Assembly: GCF_000192795.1 (NCBI RefSeq)
Contig: NW_007360608.1
Location: 60,477 to 124,476, forward strand
Direction of reading: 5' to 3'
Length of the DNA: 64,000 nt
DNA from: Vavraia culicis subsp. floridensis
Lineage: Eukaryota; Microsporidia; Pleistophoridae
The notes beneath the pieces were generated by a model. That model worked only from the letters and a program-made list of their open reading frames with translations, ran no database searches and was not told where the DNA came from. This document shows, in pieces, positions 54,537 through 64,000 of the stretch (position 1 is its first letter; the number at the start of each line of letters is the position of its first letter). The position numbers and the translations under genes were made by a program.

Positions 54537-54737
54537 TTAACCTTTAAAGCATCTCCAAATATCGCATATCACGTCCTTCAAATTCTTGCCACTCTCTATT
54601 TTTGCACCCATTGCACAGAACGCGGAAATCATCAACATAAAGCCATACAAGGAAACTATAATGGAACGCCGAAATATATCAGATTCAAGTATTTTCTTAT
54701 AAAGAGACTTTTCTCTTTCTTCTGGTAGCTCACGCAT
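54537..54737 (-). CDS. Small single-pass membrane protein, unknown
   Basis: This 66-residue protein has a charged N-terminus (MRELPEEREKSLYKKILESD), one hydrophobic segment (about 24-44, RSIIVSLYGFMLMISAFCAMG) and a short soluble tail with two cysteines. It resembles the small accessory subunits of membrane complexes (translocons, V-ATPase, ER enzymes), but I cannot match a family. Two things support it as a real gene: the ATG is preceded by 'ggggcgcccata', a start-proximal CCC motif, and the sequence is not low complexity. Confidence 0.5.
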   Translation of the reverse strand: MRELPEEREKSLYKKILESDIFRRSIIVSLYGFMLMISAFCAMGAKIESGKNLKDVICDIWRCFKG

Positions 54738-56191
54738 TATGGGCGCCCCTTTTTACTTTTTTAATTAAAAACGAACGAGTCATGATGGGGCAGTTCTGAC
54801 ATATTAATGTTGATACACCAATAAAACACGCAAAAAAAGTTAAATCTATGCTTGTAACCGGTCAGAACAGAACAATAAATCGGATATATTGGTGTTGTCT
54901 ACCACATACAGAGCTCTAGATCCTGGATCCACACGCTGACTCAAATATCATACACGATCATAAGTTAAATCTTGTTCAACGGTTGTGGAAAACAGAACTT
55001 TTTACGTATTCCTGAACCGGTGTAAATGATTTGGCAAATATACGGGACCTGTAATACCAACAAAATGTTACTCAATCTACTGAACCATTTTAGTATTGAT
55101 GCATGCGATTTTGTTCATCGTTACGGTAGCTGGAAGCGTTAATTTATTCTCAATAGAAATTGTAAAAACACATGCTTAAAAAATACTGTAAGAGAATTTA
55201 CTTGACAGGAAACTATCTGATATAAAGATAGATACCATTAATTCGCTGTTGGCGCGATTTACAGGTCTTGGTCAGTAAATACATGGTTATATCAATATAT
55301 AGTGTTCGAGCACAAGGCTAATTTTGATCTGAGCTCGTTATTTTTTGTGTAAGATCCGTGAAACATATTTGATACAATGCCATCTATCCTATCTGCTACA
55401 GTTTTTGTACCAGCACATGTGATATTCGTCTTAGTTCACAACCACGTCGAAGCGAACATCAGCAGCGGTATAAATTTCAATATCTGTGTAATTACGATTG
55501 TTATTAGCCTGATAAATTGTTTTTTACCGGTTGATCGGTAGAAACAGTTAGTATAAACCGAAGTTTGAATTTAACGCGGTTATAGCAAATTAAATTTATG
55601 ACTTTATAAAACACATGTTCATGATACCATTCGGAAAAGGATGCATCAGAAGTGAACCACTGATTTACCCGGTTATTTCTTTCTATCAGGCGTTTAACAG
55701 ATCATATGGCTGATACGCAATTAAAGCAAAGTAGGCGTAATTAACAACTCATACATGTATGAATATTGTTAAGATTTACTGCGGCAAGCTATATCCAATT
55801 TCGCGCGGTTTTGCGAGTCATGTTGCGAAAGCTCAGCAATGTGGACCTACCGATCAAAGCACAGACCAGAATAACTTTGTTAAAATATTTGCACAGCAAG
55901 TACATAATCAGGTATGGTGAACTGGAAGAGCTCTTAAGCAGCGTAGAGATGCGTGAAAATTCTCTTTTCATCTCCTGCATAGTCCTTGCTCAACTTAATT
56001 TTTAGTTTTAGCCAACACTATTGAATGCAGAGTAATTGCCCGCTGTGTTTATTGCACTTCCACCATCAAATTACGTAATCAACATAGGTCTGCTTGCACA
56101 TCAAATAATCAAAATATTGTTGGTAAATCTACAAATTAACCGATGCGCAGATAAAACGAATAGCTTTCTAAGTGTGCGCAAAATAACATTT
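54738..56191. other. Intergenic 1.5 kb, no gene seen
   Basis: A frame at 55766-56005 starts only at a TTG codon and lacks motifs. Nothing else recognised. Confidence 0.55.
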
Positions 56192-56725
56192 TTAATTACA
56201 GAACTCAGTTACACAGAAATTCAAGGTGAAAAAAAGAATAATACCACACAGGCTGAATGCTTTAAATGGAAAGGAAAAGTCGGGTATCAGTGGAAGATCA
56301 GCACATTCATTTCCAGTAAATATGACGTGTTTTTCCACCGTACTGCTTCGTGTCTTTTTCACGGCAATCGGGCAAATCAATAGTACGCTTCTGTCAATAT
56401 TGGCGAGATAGGAAAAGACCCGTGACAAAACTTTATAAATGGGCAGTGTGAAAACCAATGGACCGTTGCATGTGATTCTGATGATATTTTCTTTTTCGAA
56501 AAATGTGAAACTGAGACCCTGTTGGTCAAGTGCCTGTAGTCGTGGCATTATGTGAGGCGAAAATTTCAGGTACAGATGGTGTTCACCGTCAATGGTGGAT
56601 CTAACCTCCAGATACGATAATAATGGGGATGAATGCACCACTTTTTGTTCAACCTTCACTTCGCTTGAAATTACGAAGTGTTTTTCTAGGCAAAATGCGG
56701 AGAGAAGAACCAAAAAAAGTTTCAT
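56192..56725 (-). CDS. Signal-peptide protein with C-terminal hydrophobic segment (possible PIG-X/PBN1-like)
   Basis: A 177-residue protein with a clear signal peptide (MKLFLVLLSAFCLEK), a beta-rich luminal part and a hydrophobic C-terminal segment (FSLCGIILFFTLNFCVTEF). This is the topology of PIG-X/PBN1, the ER partner of GPI mannosyltransferase I. 'YLEVRSTIDGEHHLYLKFSP' and 'LVFTLPIYKVLSRVFSYLAN' stand roughly where PIG-X has its 'RxLxGEGxHR' strand and 'LPxHxRYHxP' motif, but the RYH core is not kept. I offer this only as a possibility; otherwise it is an unknown type I membrane protein. The start follows 'ttaccctccaatttt' (CCC motif), consistent with a constitutive gene. Confidence 0.6.
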   Translation of the reverse strand: MKLFLVLLSAFCLEKHFVISSEVKVEQKVVHSSPLLSYLEVRSTIDGEHHLYLKFSPHIMPRLQALDQQGLSFTFFEKENIIRITCNGPLVFTLPIYKVLSRVFSYLANIDRSVLLICPIAVKKTRSSTVEKHVIFTGNECADLPLIPDFSFPFKAFSLCGIILFFTLNFCVTEFCN

Positions 56726-57053
56726 AAAATTGGAGGGTAACTATCAAGCTGTGTTTTTGCACATAATTGTCAAAATTATTGCCCTTCATGTCAACACCAT
56801 GCAAAAATGTGCTCTACCCCATGATCTTTGCTGGTAGTGTTCATTAAAATTGTTTTATTTCTGCACCACGTGCTGTTACACGGTATAAGTGTTAGTTAAG
56901 AATAAATTACGCCAGAAATAAAAACTCAATAGAAACTGCCGTTTATTCACACGCTCTAAATGTTTTCTAACAAAACGATCAATAAACACTCTGAAACAAT
57001 CATATCAACACAAACAATTTAAAATATAAAAGGAAAAAAAGGTGTAGGAAACA
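56726..57053. other. Short divergent spacer, no gene seen
   Basis: Nothing recognised. Confidence 0.6.
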
Positions 57054-57404
57054 ATGTCAATAAAGGATCTAATTGCTTTTTATGAGAAGAAAGCAACTGC
57101 AAATGATGCTGATGGTTCACGAGAGGACAGGAGAAAATACAGCAATGAACTGAAATTGAAAGAGCATTGGCAGAACGAGTACACTGCCAGTTTTGCAGAG
57201 CAGGAATCAGCTTTTGATAGCTCGCCGCTGACCAAAGACAATACAAAAGAGATTATTTGTGTGAAGGATCGGATAAGTGAAATAGATAGAATCAATTCAA
57301 AAACAGAAATAGTTGAGAACGTGCAGGGATATCCTAATTTTGGTGGAGAGATGACAGATGAGATTGATGAACTCTACGAAAATGCACTAACAAAGGAGGA
57401 ATGA
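57054..57404 (+). CDS. Small acidic hypothetical protein
   Basis: This 116-residue protein is not one I recognise. It is hydrophilic and acidic, with no signal peptide, membrane segment or repeat. The N-terminal helix 'MSIKDLIAFYEKKATANDAD' is followed by charged sequence that may be largely disordered. One cysteine is present (EIICVKD). Support comes from non-repetitive composition and a clean ATG/TGA frame in an AT-rich setting where long frames are uncommon. The start lacks a CCC motif. It could be a small regulatory or scaffold protein. Confidence 0.5.
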   Translation: MSIKDLIAFYEKKATANDADGSREDRRKYSNELKLKEHWQNEYTASFAEQESAFDSSPLTKDNTKEIICVKDRISEIDRINSKTEIVENVQGYPNFGGEMTDEIDELYENALTKEE

Positions 57405-59317
57405 GCACTATATTACGATGTGGTGCGAATAGGTATGGACCGATAATGAACAAGAAGAAAGAATGAATAAAAATACGGGACGTATATTACTATCAATAAA
57501 TGTTTTCATTAATTCAGAGTTTGTATACTGTCATCTTGTAATGGCATATGCAGCACTTAATGTATTATAATTTGTTCCAATCGAAGAGGCCTTCATACAA
57601 TGCCACTTACGAGAGAAAAGTGGATGGTATTTACTCTCGACATGGCAAATCAAGAGAACAAACAATCTGTTGCAAACCAAATATTGGAATAAGAAACGAT
57701 CACAAGAAAAGAAATACATTTTCGGTAACCACATAAAGCATATATAGCTGTGCTGGAGAGCACAATCTCATTATCACAGAATTAGATCAAAAACATCCGT
57801 GTTCTCAGAGTTTCAATAGATATAATTAACAGAACATCAATTATTTACCTGTTGGTCAATAGGTGTTAACATCGTCAGTCTAAATAACAAGTGCAGATAG
57901 TAAACGAAAATACACAAAATAACAAAGACAAATTGAGTGTACATAATAACACTGAAGCTTCGTAAATACAAACCATTTTCTCAATAATACCTGTCGATAA
58001 TATTCCTGGTGCAGGTACATGGTATTTATCTCATATACCACTTACGGTTACTGTTCAATGCATGAAATTTTTGTAGGTTAAAGTGCATTTTAAAGCTTCT
58101 TGGGTTAGTCATCGTTTTTTCTGTGACTGATCGGATTATAAATTGAATTTATCTTCATATCGAGCCACGATTAAATGTGTTGGTATGATGCATCTTGAAA
58201 TGATGCCTTGAGTTGTCAGCGATTTTCCACAATGATCTGTTATATCCTACCTGATAACATATTCAAATGACGAGTAACAGTGAAATATATTGTTGTGCTA
58301 TATGTTGATGTAAATTTTGGAATATCTTTTTCGGTAATATTTTTAGGAGAATATCATTCAACCAGTGAAAACAGTATATGCTGATTTCATTCGTTTTTAA
58401 ACCTAAGCATACAATAAAGTACGCTATGCTTTATAATTATTTCCTTACAAATAGTATAAAACAAGATGTTTTATTCAAGAATTTAACTTTCCACTCATTC
58501 TTTCGTTATAGTGTTGGTAACAGCACTAATTCACCATCAATACCGGATTTAGACTGGAATTCATTTTTTGTAGACTAAAACAAGTGTGAGAGCGTCTGTG
58601 GTCTCAACTACCATTTAATGATACGATTAGTCATTGAGGCGTTTTATAAGCCGGGATAACCAAATAAAAATATTGTTTTTGAAGGGTAAGTATCAGAGTT
58701 CGTGTATGAAATTGAGTGTAAATAGGTTTGACCTATGTTTCAAAAGCGGGTTTAACAAATAAACATTTGTTTATTGGTCAATTATACATTAATACAATGA
58801 AATATTATTCCGTTAAGGTAATATTTGCAATGAAACAGATACAACTGATAAGTAAGACTGAATAAACATTTGGAGCGCAGAAATTAATGTGCACAGCTAG
58901 TTAGTATATAGTTGTTGCAAAACGGCTAAAAATAATTCATTTGCAGAATAATTTTGTGATTAATAGCGAATTGTAAGCTTTTCATATTCTTTGTAATAGC
59001 AAACCAAGAAAAACCACGAATCACAAATAGTTAACACGGTTTTTTGCTGTTAGTATTGTGTGTTGTTTGTTTATTTTCAATGCCTCAACTAATATAGGAA
59101 TCAATTCGCGGTATTATGTCCATAAGATAGCAGCCAATATAATTTTTCTCAACAAATCTTGCAGATTTGACTCACTACTAGGCAACTGAATATAGAACTT
59201 CATTTTAATGTGTTTCTTGCATTTTGTTTATGAGACAGAGAATCAGATCAACTATCACAGTTTTGTTTCAGCTTGGCTTTAAAATGAAAAGAACACTGTA
59301 AAAACACAAACAAACCA
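57405..59317. other. Intergenic 1.9 kb, no gene seen
   Basis: Very AT-rich. Frames at 57548-57736 and 58378-58578 have no motifs and no start signal. Confidence 0.55.
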
Positions 59318-62300
59318 ATGAAACACATTCTAACCATGTATTTGTGCTTAATGCTAGCAAAGGACATACTCGAACCTGAAGCGATTGAGAGTCTATTCGG
59401 GGACGAGCAAACTGAGGCGAGCGTAGTAGGAGTTGAAAAGGCAAAGGATGGAAAGGGAAGTGGACAGGATACGCGTAGTAAGACAGACAAGGTAAAGTGT
59501 GAAGAGATAACTGATGAGGAAGAAAAGAAAAAGTGCGAAAAGAAGATGAGAGATAGAGCAAAGTGTGAAGAGATAACTGATGAGGAAGAAAAGAAAAAGT
59601 GCGAAAAGAAGATGAGAGATGGTGCAAAAAAAGATGGTACGAAAAAGGATAAGGATAAAGAGAAAAGTGGTGGTGCGACGGGTGAGGGTGACGTTAAAAA
59701 GCAGGAATCCAGCGGTGAGGCAACGGGTGAGGGTGACGTTAAAAAGCAGGAATCCAGCGGTGAAGCAACGGGTGAGGGTGACGTTAAAAAGCAGAAATTC
59801 AGTGGTTCGGAAAAGAAAATGAAACAGGAAGCGACTACGGGTACGAGTGGTGATGATAAGAATTTGGTAGTGAGTAAGGGTGCCGGACAAGACAGCTCGG
59901 GTAGTGGTTCATCGGGTGAGGGAACGGATAATAGCAAAACGACCTTTCATATTGAAATAGTAAAGAAACCGTACACGCCAGAAAAATCAGACTCAAATGA
60001 CAATGCAAGTGGTGATAAAAAAATGGAAAAGGATGCGGACAAAGCCATGACAAAAGAGTCAGAGAGCGAACAAAGTATTGAGGGACAAAAGGCTGGATCT
60101 GATGGAACAAAAAAACAGAGTGCCGAAGGATCGAGTTCTGCTGGCAAAAAAGATGGAAAAGAGACAAAAGACGATGAAAAAAGTCCCAAGGATAAGAATA
60201 ATGACAAGTCAAAACCTAGCATCATAGATAAGCTCGTAAACATTGGCGAAGAAAAGAAATCCTCCTCCAACAAGGACGATGATGATGAGAAACAAAACAA
60301 ATCCTCAGACTCCGATGCTGGAAAGAAGAACCAAGCTCTCTTCACTGATGAAAATGATACTCAAAAGCTCAAATCAGAAAATGATGCGGATGGTTCTTCC
60401 AAAGCCGATGAAAACAAATTAGCTGAAGGCCAACAAGCTCAACCTCCACCACAGAACGGTCCAGGCGGACAGCCCCCGGGTGCTGATCAAGGTAAAAAAC
60501 CTGAAGACAAGGCTAAAGACATAATGCAGCAGGCTGGTCAATCCGCTAATCAACAGGCCAACAAAGAAAAGAACAAACAGAAGGGAGGTGCACAACCGCC
60601 TGGTGGTAAACAGCAACCTGAAAAGCCTGACCAACAAAAGGGTCATCCACCGGGTAATAATAAAGGAGGTAATCCGCCTGGTGGTAATCCTCAAGATAAG
60701 AAACCACAGGCTCCCGGAGGTAACCCTCCAGACAAAAACAAGAAGCCACCGGAACAAGACAAGGACAAAAAGCCACCGGAACAAGACAAGGACAAAAAGC
60801 CACCGGAACAAAACAAGGACAAAAAACCACCAATGCCAGTTCCACCACAGAAAGAACAAGCTCAGAAGACTCCAGAGCAGGCGCAGTCGTCATCAAGCAG
60901 CATGTCATCATCCTCAATGCAGACAGAGGCTGAGCAAACCACACAAGCTGCCCAGCCACCGCCCATGCAATTAATCAAGGACCTTGAACAAATCGACATT
61001 TTCAGCCCTGAATACGAGAACAACCTCAAAAAGAAGAAAAGCATCAGCTCATCCGTGCAACTCAGTAGCGTCTCATCAACTGCATCGTCCACAACCATTC
61101 AGCAAGAATCTAGCTCAGCACTCAACAACGACACAATACTTGAAATTGTTATTAAAGATGGCGACTCTAAAGAAAATGGAAAGAGTATAAGAAAGATTCT
61201 GCGTAATTTACAGGGTAATGTTGATCAGAACACATTGGTGGATCAGATATTGAACACGTTAAATGAGAAAAATGATGTCAATAAGGTCGAGGTGATGGAT
61301 CAGGGCAACAAGTCCGGAGATGTTGTCAATAAGTTGTTATGCAACGGTGAAGACTGCAAAGATATCAAGAATGAATCTGAGCTCTTCGGAAACAAAAAGA
61401 GCAAGAAGAGCAACAGCTACTGGACAGTAATTCTGGGTGACCATGGGCCTGAAAGTGTTCTTATAAAAGTACAAACAATGACAGTTATTCAATCTGTAAT
61501 CCCTATTACTTCGTCAATGGTGATTCCTACGATTAATACCAAGAGTATGTCCCAAATGTACACTAGCCCGGGAATAGAGAAGGTTAAAACGATCGGAAGC
61601 TTTGGTGATCTGTTTAACCTTGGTTCTATCGGGGCATCCACCAGCACGATTAGCAAGAGCATTGAATGGGCGGAGAAACCCGAGAAAACGGAAAAGAAAG
61701 ATTCTAAGAAGAAAGAGGTAAAAGAAGAGAAAGAGGGTAAGAAAGAAGAGAAAGAGGGTAAGAAAGACAAGGACAAAAAGAGAGATAGACGTGAGAAAGA
61801 AGATAAAAGTGATAAGGAAGACAAAAGTGATAAGAAGGAAAGGGGTGATAAGGAAGATAAAGGTGATAAGGAAGAAGAAAAGAAGAAGGGAAAGAAATCT
61901 AAAACAACAGAGGATGAAGATAAAGAGGAAAAGGCGACAAAGGAAGATAAGAAGGATAAAGAAAAGAAGAAGAAAGAGAAGGAAAAGAAGAAGACGATGA
62001 GATGAAGGAGAAAAAAGAAAAGAAGAAAGAGAAAGAAAAGAAAGAAGAGAAGGAGGAAAAGGAAATGAAAGAAGACAAGAAGGACGAAAAAAAGAAGAAG
62101 GAAAAGAAAGAGGAGAAGGAGGAAAAGGAAATGAAAGAAGACAAGAAGAATAAGGAAAAGAAGAGGAAAGAGAAGGAAAAAGAAGAGGAGGATGAAATGA
62201 AGGACAAAAAGAAGAAGAAGGAAAAGAAAGAGGAGAAAGAGGAAAAAGAAATGAAAGAAGACAAGAAGGATAAAGAAAAGAAGAAAGAGAAGAAGGACGA

Positions 62301-63258
62301 CAAAGAGGAGAAGAAGGAGAAAGAAAAGAAGGACGACAAAGAGGAGAAGAAGGAGAAAGAAAAGAAAGACGACAAAGAAGAGAAGAAGAAGAAAGAAAAG
62401 AAAGACGACAAAGAAGAGAAGAAGGACAAAGAGGAAAAGAAAGACGACAAAGAGAAGAAGAAGGGCAAAGAAAAGAAAGATGATGATGACAAAACATCAA
62501 CCTCTAAGCCAATAAAAGTGACAGTGAGCAAAGACAAAGAAACAAGCACCAGTACCTCCAAAGATATGGAAAAAGCCACCAAGACCATTTCTTTGATCTA
62601 CACAATAACAAAGCGCCAATATATTCGTCAATCTATCTCAGCATTGCCCTCAGTTTCCGAAATTACCTCGACCGTGATATCCTCACTCGACAAGAAATTT
62701 GGACAAGATGAAGCAGACACTACGAAAGCAATTGAAGGGTATCTGTCAAAACAAGGTGAGGGCTTAACGTTTAATATGAGCTCAGAAATTGCCAAGATAT
62801 CGTCAAAATTGGCCTCATGTAGCATTGGTACTGTAAGCGTTTTACCAGTCGTACCCAAACCTCCCAAATATGTGCTATCCCTGAATTTACCTTCTACAAA
62901 AAGCAAAAATGATATAAAGGAAAAAAAAGATAAGAAAGATAAAAAAGGCTCCAGTGACGAAAAAAATAAAGAAAATAAGAGCGGAAAGAAAGACAAGATT
63001 AAGGATGAGGAGAAACATCCTACCAAAAAAAGTAAACTAACAACGAACGAAGAAGAACATGGAATGCTAGATGTTTTCAACTTCCTCAAAAAAATACCAG
63101 AAGATGAGATTAAAAATGATTCGGGGAAGGAAAATGACCAGAGCCCGGCCGTTTTCGTAAGCGGCGCCTTAAAAACAGGAACGACAAAGGATAAAAACGA
63201 GTTGAGCAATAGGAAAGTCAAGTTTTGGGGGTTCGTACAAAATCTTCTAGATGAATAA
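59318..63258 (+). CDS. Large secreted Lys/Glu-rich repeat protein, one frameshift
   Basis: The parts, in order, are a signal peptide (MKHILTMYLCLMLAKD); two copies of KCEEITDEEEKKKCEKKMRD; three copies of a 15-residue GEATGEGDVKKQESS unit; a Lys/Ser/Asp-rich stretch; a Pro/Gly/Gln region with PPEQDKDKK repeats; and Ser/Met sequence. A more ordered domain follows ('VNKVEVMDQGNKSGDVVNKL', 'SNSYWTVILGDHGPESVLIK'). After it come about 270 residues of almost pure K/E/D and a folded-looking end ('KVKFWGFVQNLLDE'). The span is 3,941 nt, two more than a multiple of three. The frame slips in the K/E tract near 61990, where the second frame already reads GKEEDDEMKEKK, so one gene of about 1,313 residues is likely. 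Its order of parts resembles 50752-54074 but it lacks the cysteine tail. A spore or polar-tube role is inference. Confidence 0.7.
59492..59622. repeat. 66-bp in-frame duplication
   Basis: Two near-exact copies of the segment encoding a 22-residue unit with two cysteines. Confidence 0.9.
59665..59800. repeat. 45-bp in-frame tandem repeat
   Basis: Three copies encode a 15-residue Gly/Glu/Lys unit (GEGDVKKQ...). The last copy diverges at QKFSG. Confidence 0.9.
60745..60835. repeat. 30-bp in-frame tandem repeat (PPEQDKDKK)
   Basis: Three to four copies of ccaccggaacaagacaagga plus caaaaag. Confidence 0.85.
61680..62490. repeat. Purine-only Lys/Glu/Asp codon tract
   Basis: About 800 nt of almost uninterrupted A/G on the plus strand. 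It contains the frameshift near 61990. Confidence 0.9.
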
Positions 63259-63821
63259 GTAAATATAGTTTGATATAATAATATCTTCTAAGCGACTCAT
63301 ACCGTCCTGTGCCTATTCTATCAACCTTAAAAGTAAAAATCGGAAAACATTTTTAAACAACAGACACATATTTTGAGTTCGACTTGTGCCTTTGCTGAGA
63401 TCATAGGCATTTTCAGCTGACAGAATATCTACTTGATGAGTGTTATTGATGGTTATTTATCAATCGAGCTAGCAGTGGTGTTTTGCGTTGCATAATCCCC
63501 TACTATATCATTCTTTCACCGATGAAAGCCATGCTCCAAAATTCAACATCAAATTCTTTGTAAATTCGACTTCGTATCATAAAATACAAGCACAAACTTG
63601 TCAGGTACAGACTAATCGATTGAAGAAATCAAACTTTATAGCACATTCTGTACTATTGTAAAGTTTAAAAATTGGTGTTTATATTTTTCACTGCATTGCA
63701 TTTTTGCAAACGTATGTAGCCACCGATAAAACGATAAATTTTTTGTGTTTATTTGGTACTTTAACCTGTGAAATACAATTTTACAAATTCATTTCAAGCA
63801 TCAATCATAATTAAGCAATCT
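63259..63821. other. Spacer between convergent genes, no gene seen
   Basis: Nothing recognised. Confidence 0.6.
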
Positions 63822-64000
63822 TTATTGTTGGTACAGGTCATTTAACTTCGTTTTATCTACACATTTGATTTCTTCACACCCATTTTCGCAGGCTGCGTTC
63901 TTACATTCACACACATACACGCATCCATCAGGTCCTGTTCTCTTCTCCTTGTAGTTCTTCTCGAAGATTAGCCTGTCCAAAGGCGTCATGCGCACTTTTT
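63822..64000 (-). CDS. 3' end of a cysteine-tailed protein (runs off the window)
   Basis: The last 58 codons of a minus-strand gene end at TAA 63822-63824. The frame is open to the window edge. The visible part begins KVRMTPLDRLIFEKNYKEK, has a short Gly/Pro turn and then six cysteines with spacing C-x3-C-x-C-x4-C-x3-C-x4-C (63861-63923), ending VDKTKLNDLYQQ. The spacing is identical to the tail of the protein at 50752-54074, so this is probably another secreted family member. An internal ATG at 63989 could in principle be a start, but the continued open frame makes a truncated gene more likely. Confidence 0.6.
   Translation of the reverse strand, partial: KVRMTPLDRLIFEKNYKEKRTGPDGCVYVCECKNAACENGCEEIKCVDKTKLNDLYQQ

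Noticed and set aside
55766..56005. 79-codon plus-strand frame
   Set aside because: Begins at TTG, has no motif and no start-proximal signal.
61514..62588. Minus-strand Phe/Ser-rich frames opposite the Lys/Glu tract
   Set aside because: Complement of AAG/GAA codons always gives open Phe/Leu/Ser frames.

Overview
The window looks like a nuclear scaffold from a microsporidian. Nearly all genes are intronless and shortened. Conserved eukaryotic genes sit on both strands between AT-rich spacers of 0.3-1.9 kb, and they alternate with lineage-specific secreted repeat proteins. Most conserved genes carry a CCC or GGG run within about 20 nt of the start codon, which is the microsporidian promoter signature. 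The long spacers and repeat-rich secreted genes would fit the Trachipleistophora/Vavraia group better than the compact Encephalitozoon genomes. That placement is inference; there is no rRNA here to test it. Two runs of N (802-824 and 37531-37923) both lie in tandem repeats.

Layout. 0-16 kb is mostly housekeeping: GINS subunit PSF2, eIF5, a DUF155/RMD1 membrane protein, a small membrane protein, SRP72, methionyl-tRNA synthetase, TFIIH subunit Tfb5, a Rei1-type zinc-finger protein, a V-ATPase proteolipid and a cyclin. 17.5-23.6 kb holds a divergent pair of large paralogues, each with a signal peptide and a C-terminal HEEL, so probably resident in the ER lumen. 24-28.6 kb holds TFIIF-beta, an otubain-like protease with a repeat insertion and an RNase MRP subunit (Rmp1-like). 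28.9-32.1 kb holds two lineage-specific secreted proteins, one with a frameshift. 32.9-39.4 kb is a giant Dopey (DOP1) gene with the larger gap inside a 36-bp repeat. 41-50 kb holds an OS-9/MRH-type ER lectin, ribosomal protein eL37, a secreted protein, a fragment interrupted by one in-frame stop, tRNA-Cys, a type II membrane protein and pyruvate kinase. 50.7-64 kb is a cluster of large, repeat-rich secreted proteins with tRNA-Ala and a few small genes between them.

How the genes fit together. The conserved set covers DNA replication, Pol II transcription and repair, translation, ribosome maturation, RNase MRP, glycolysis, vacuolar acidification, Golgi traffic and ER targeting or quality control. 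The lineage-specific set is mostly secretory. Two points stand out. The protein at 50.7-54.1 kb and the gene running off the right edge end in six cysteines with identical spacing, which suggests a secreted family. The MRH lectin keeps all of its sugar-binding residues in a lineage thought to have lost N-glycosylation.
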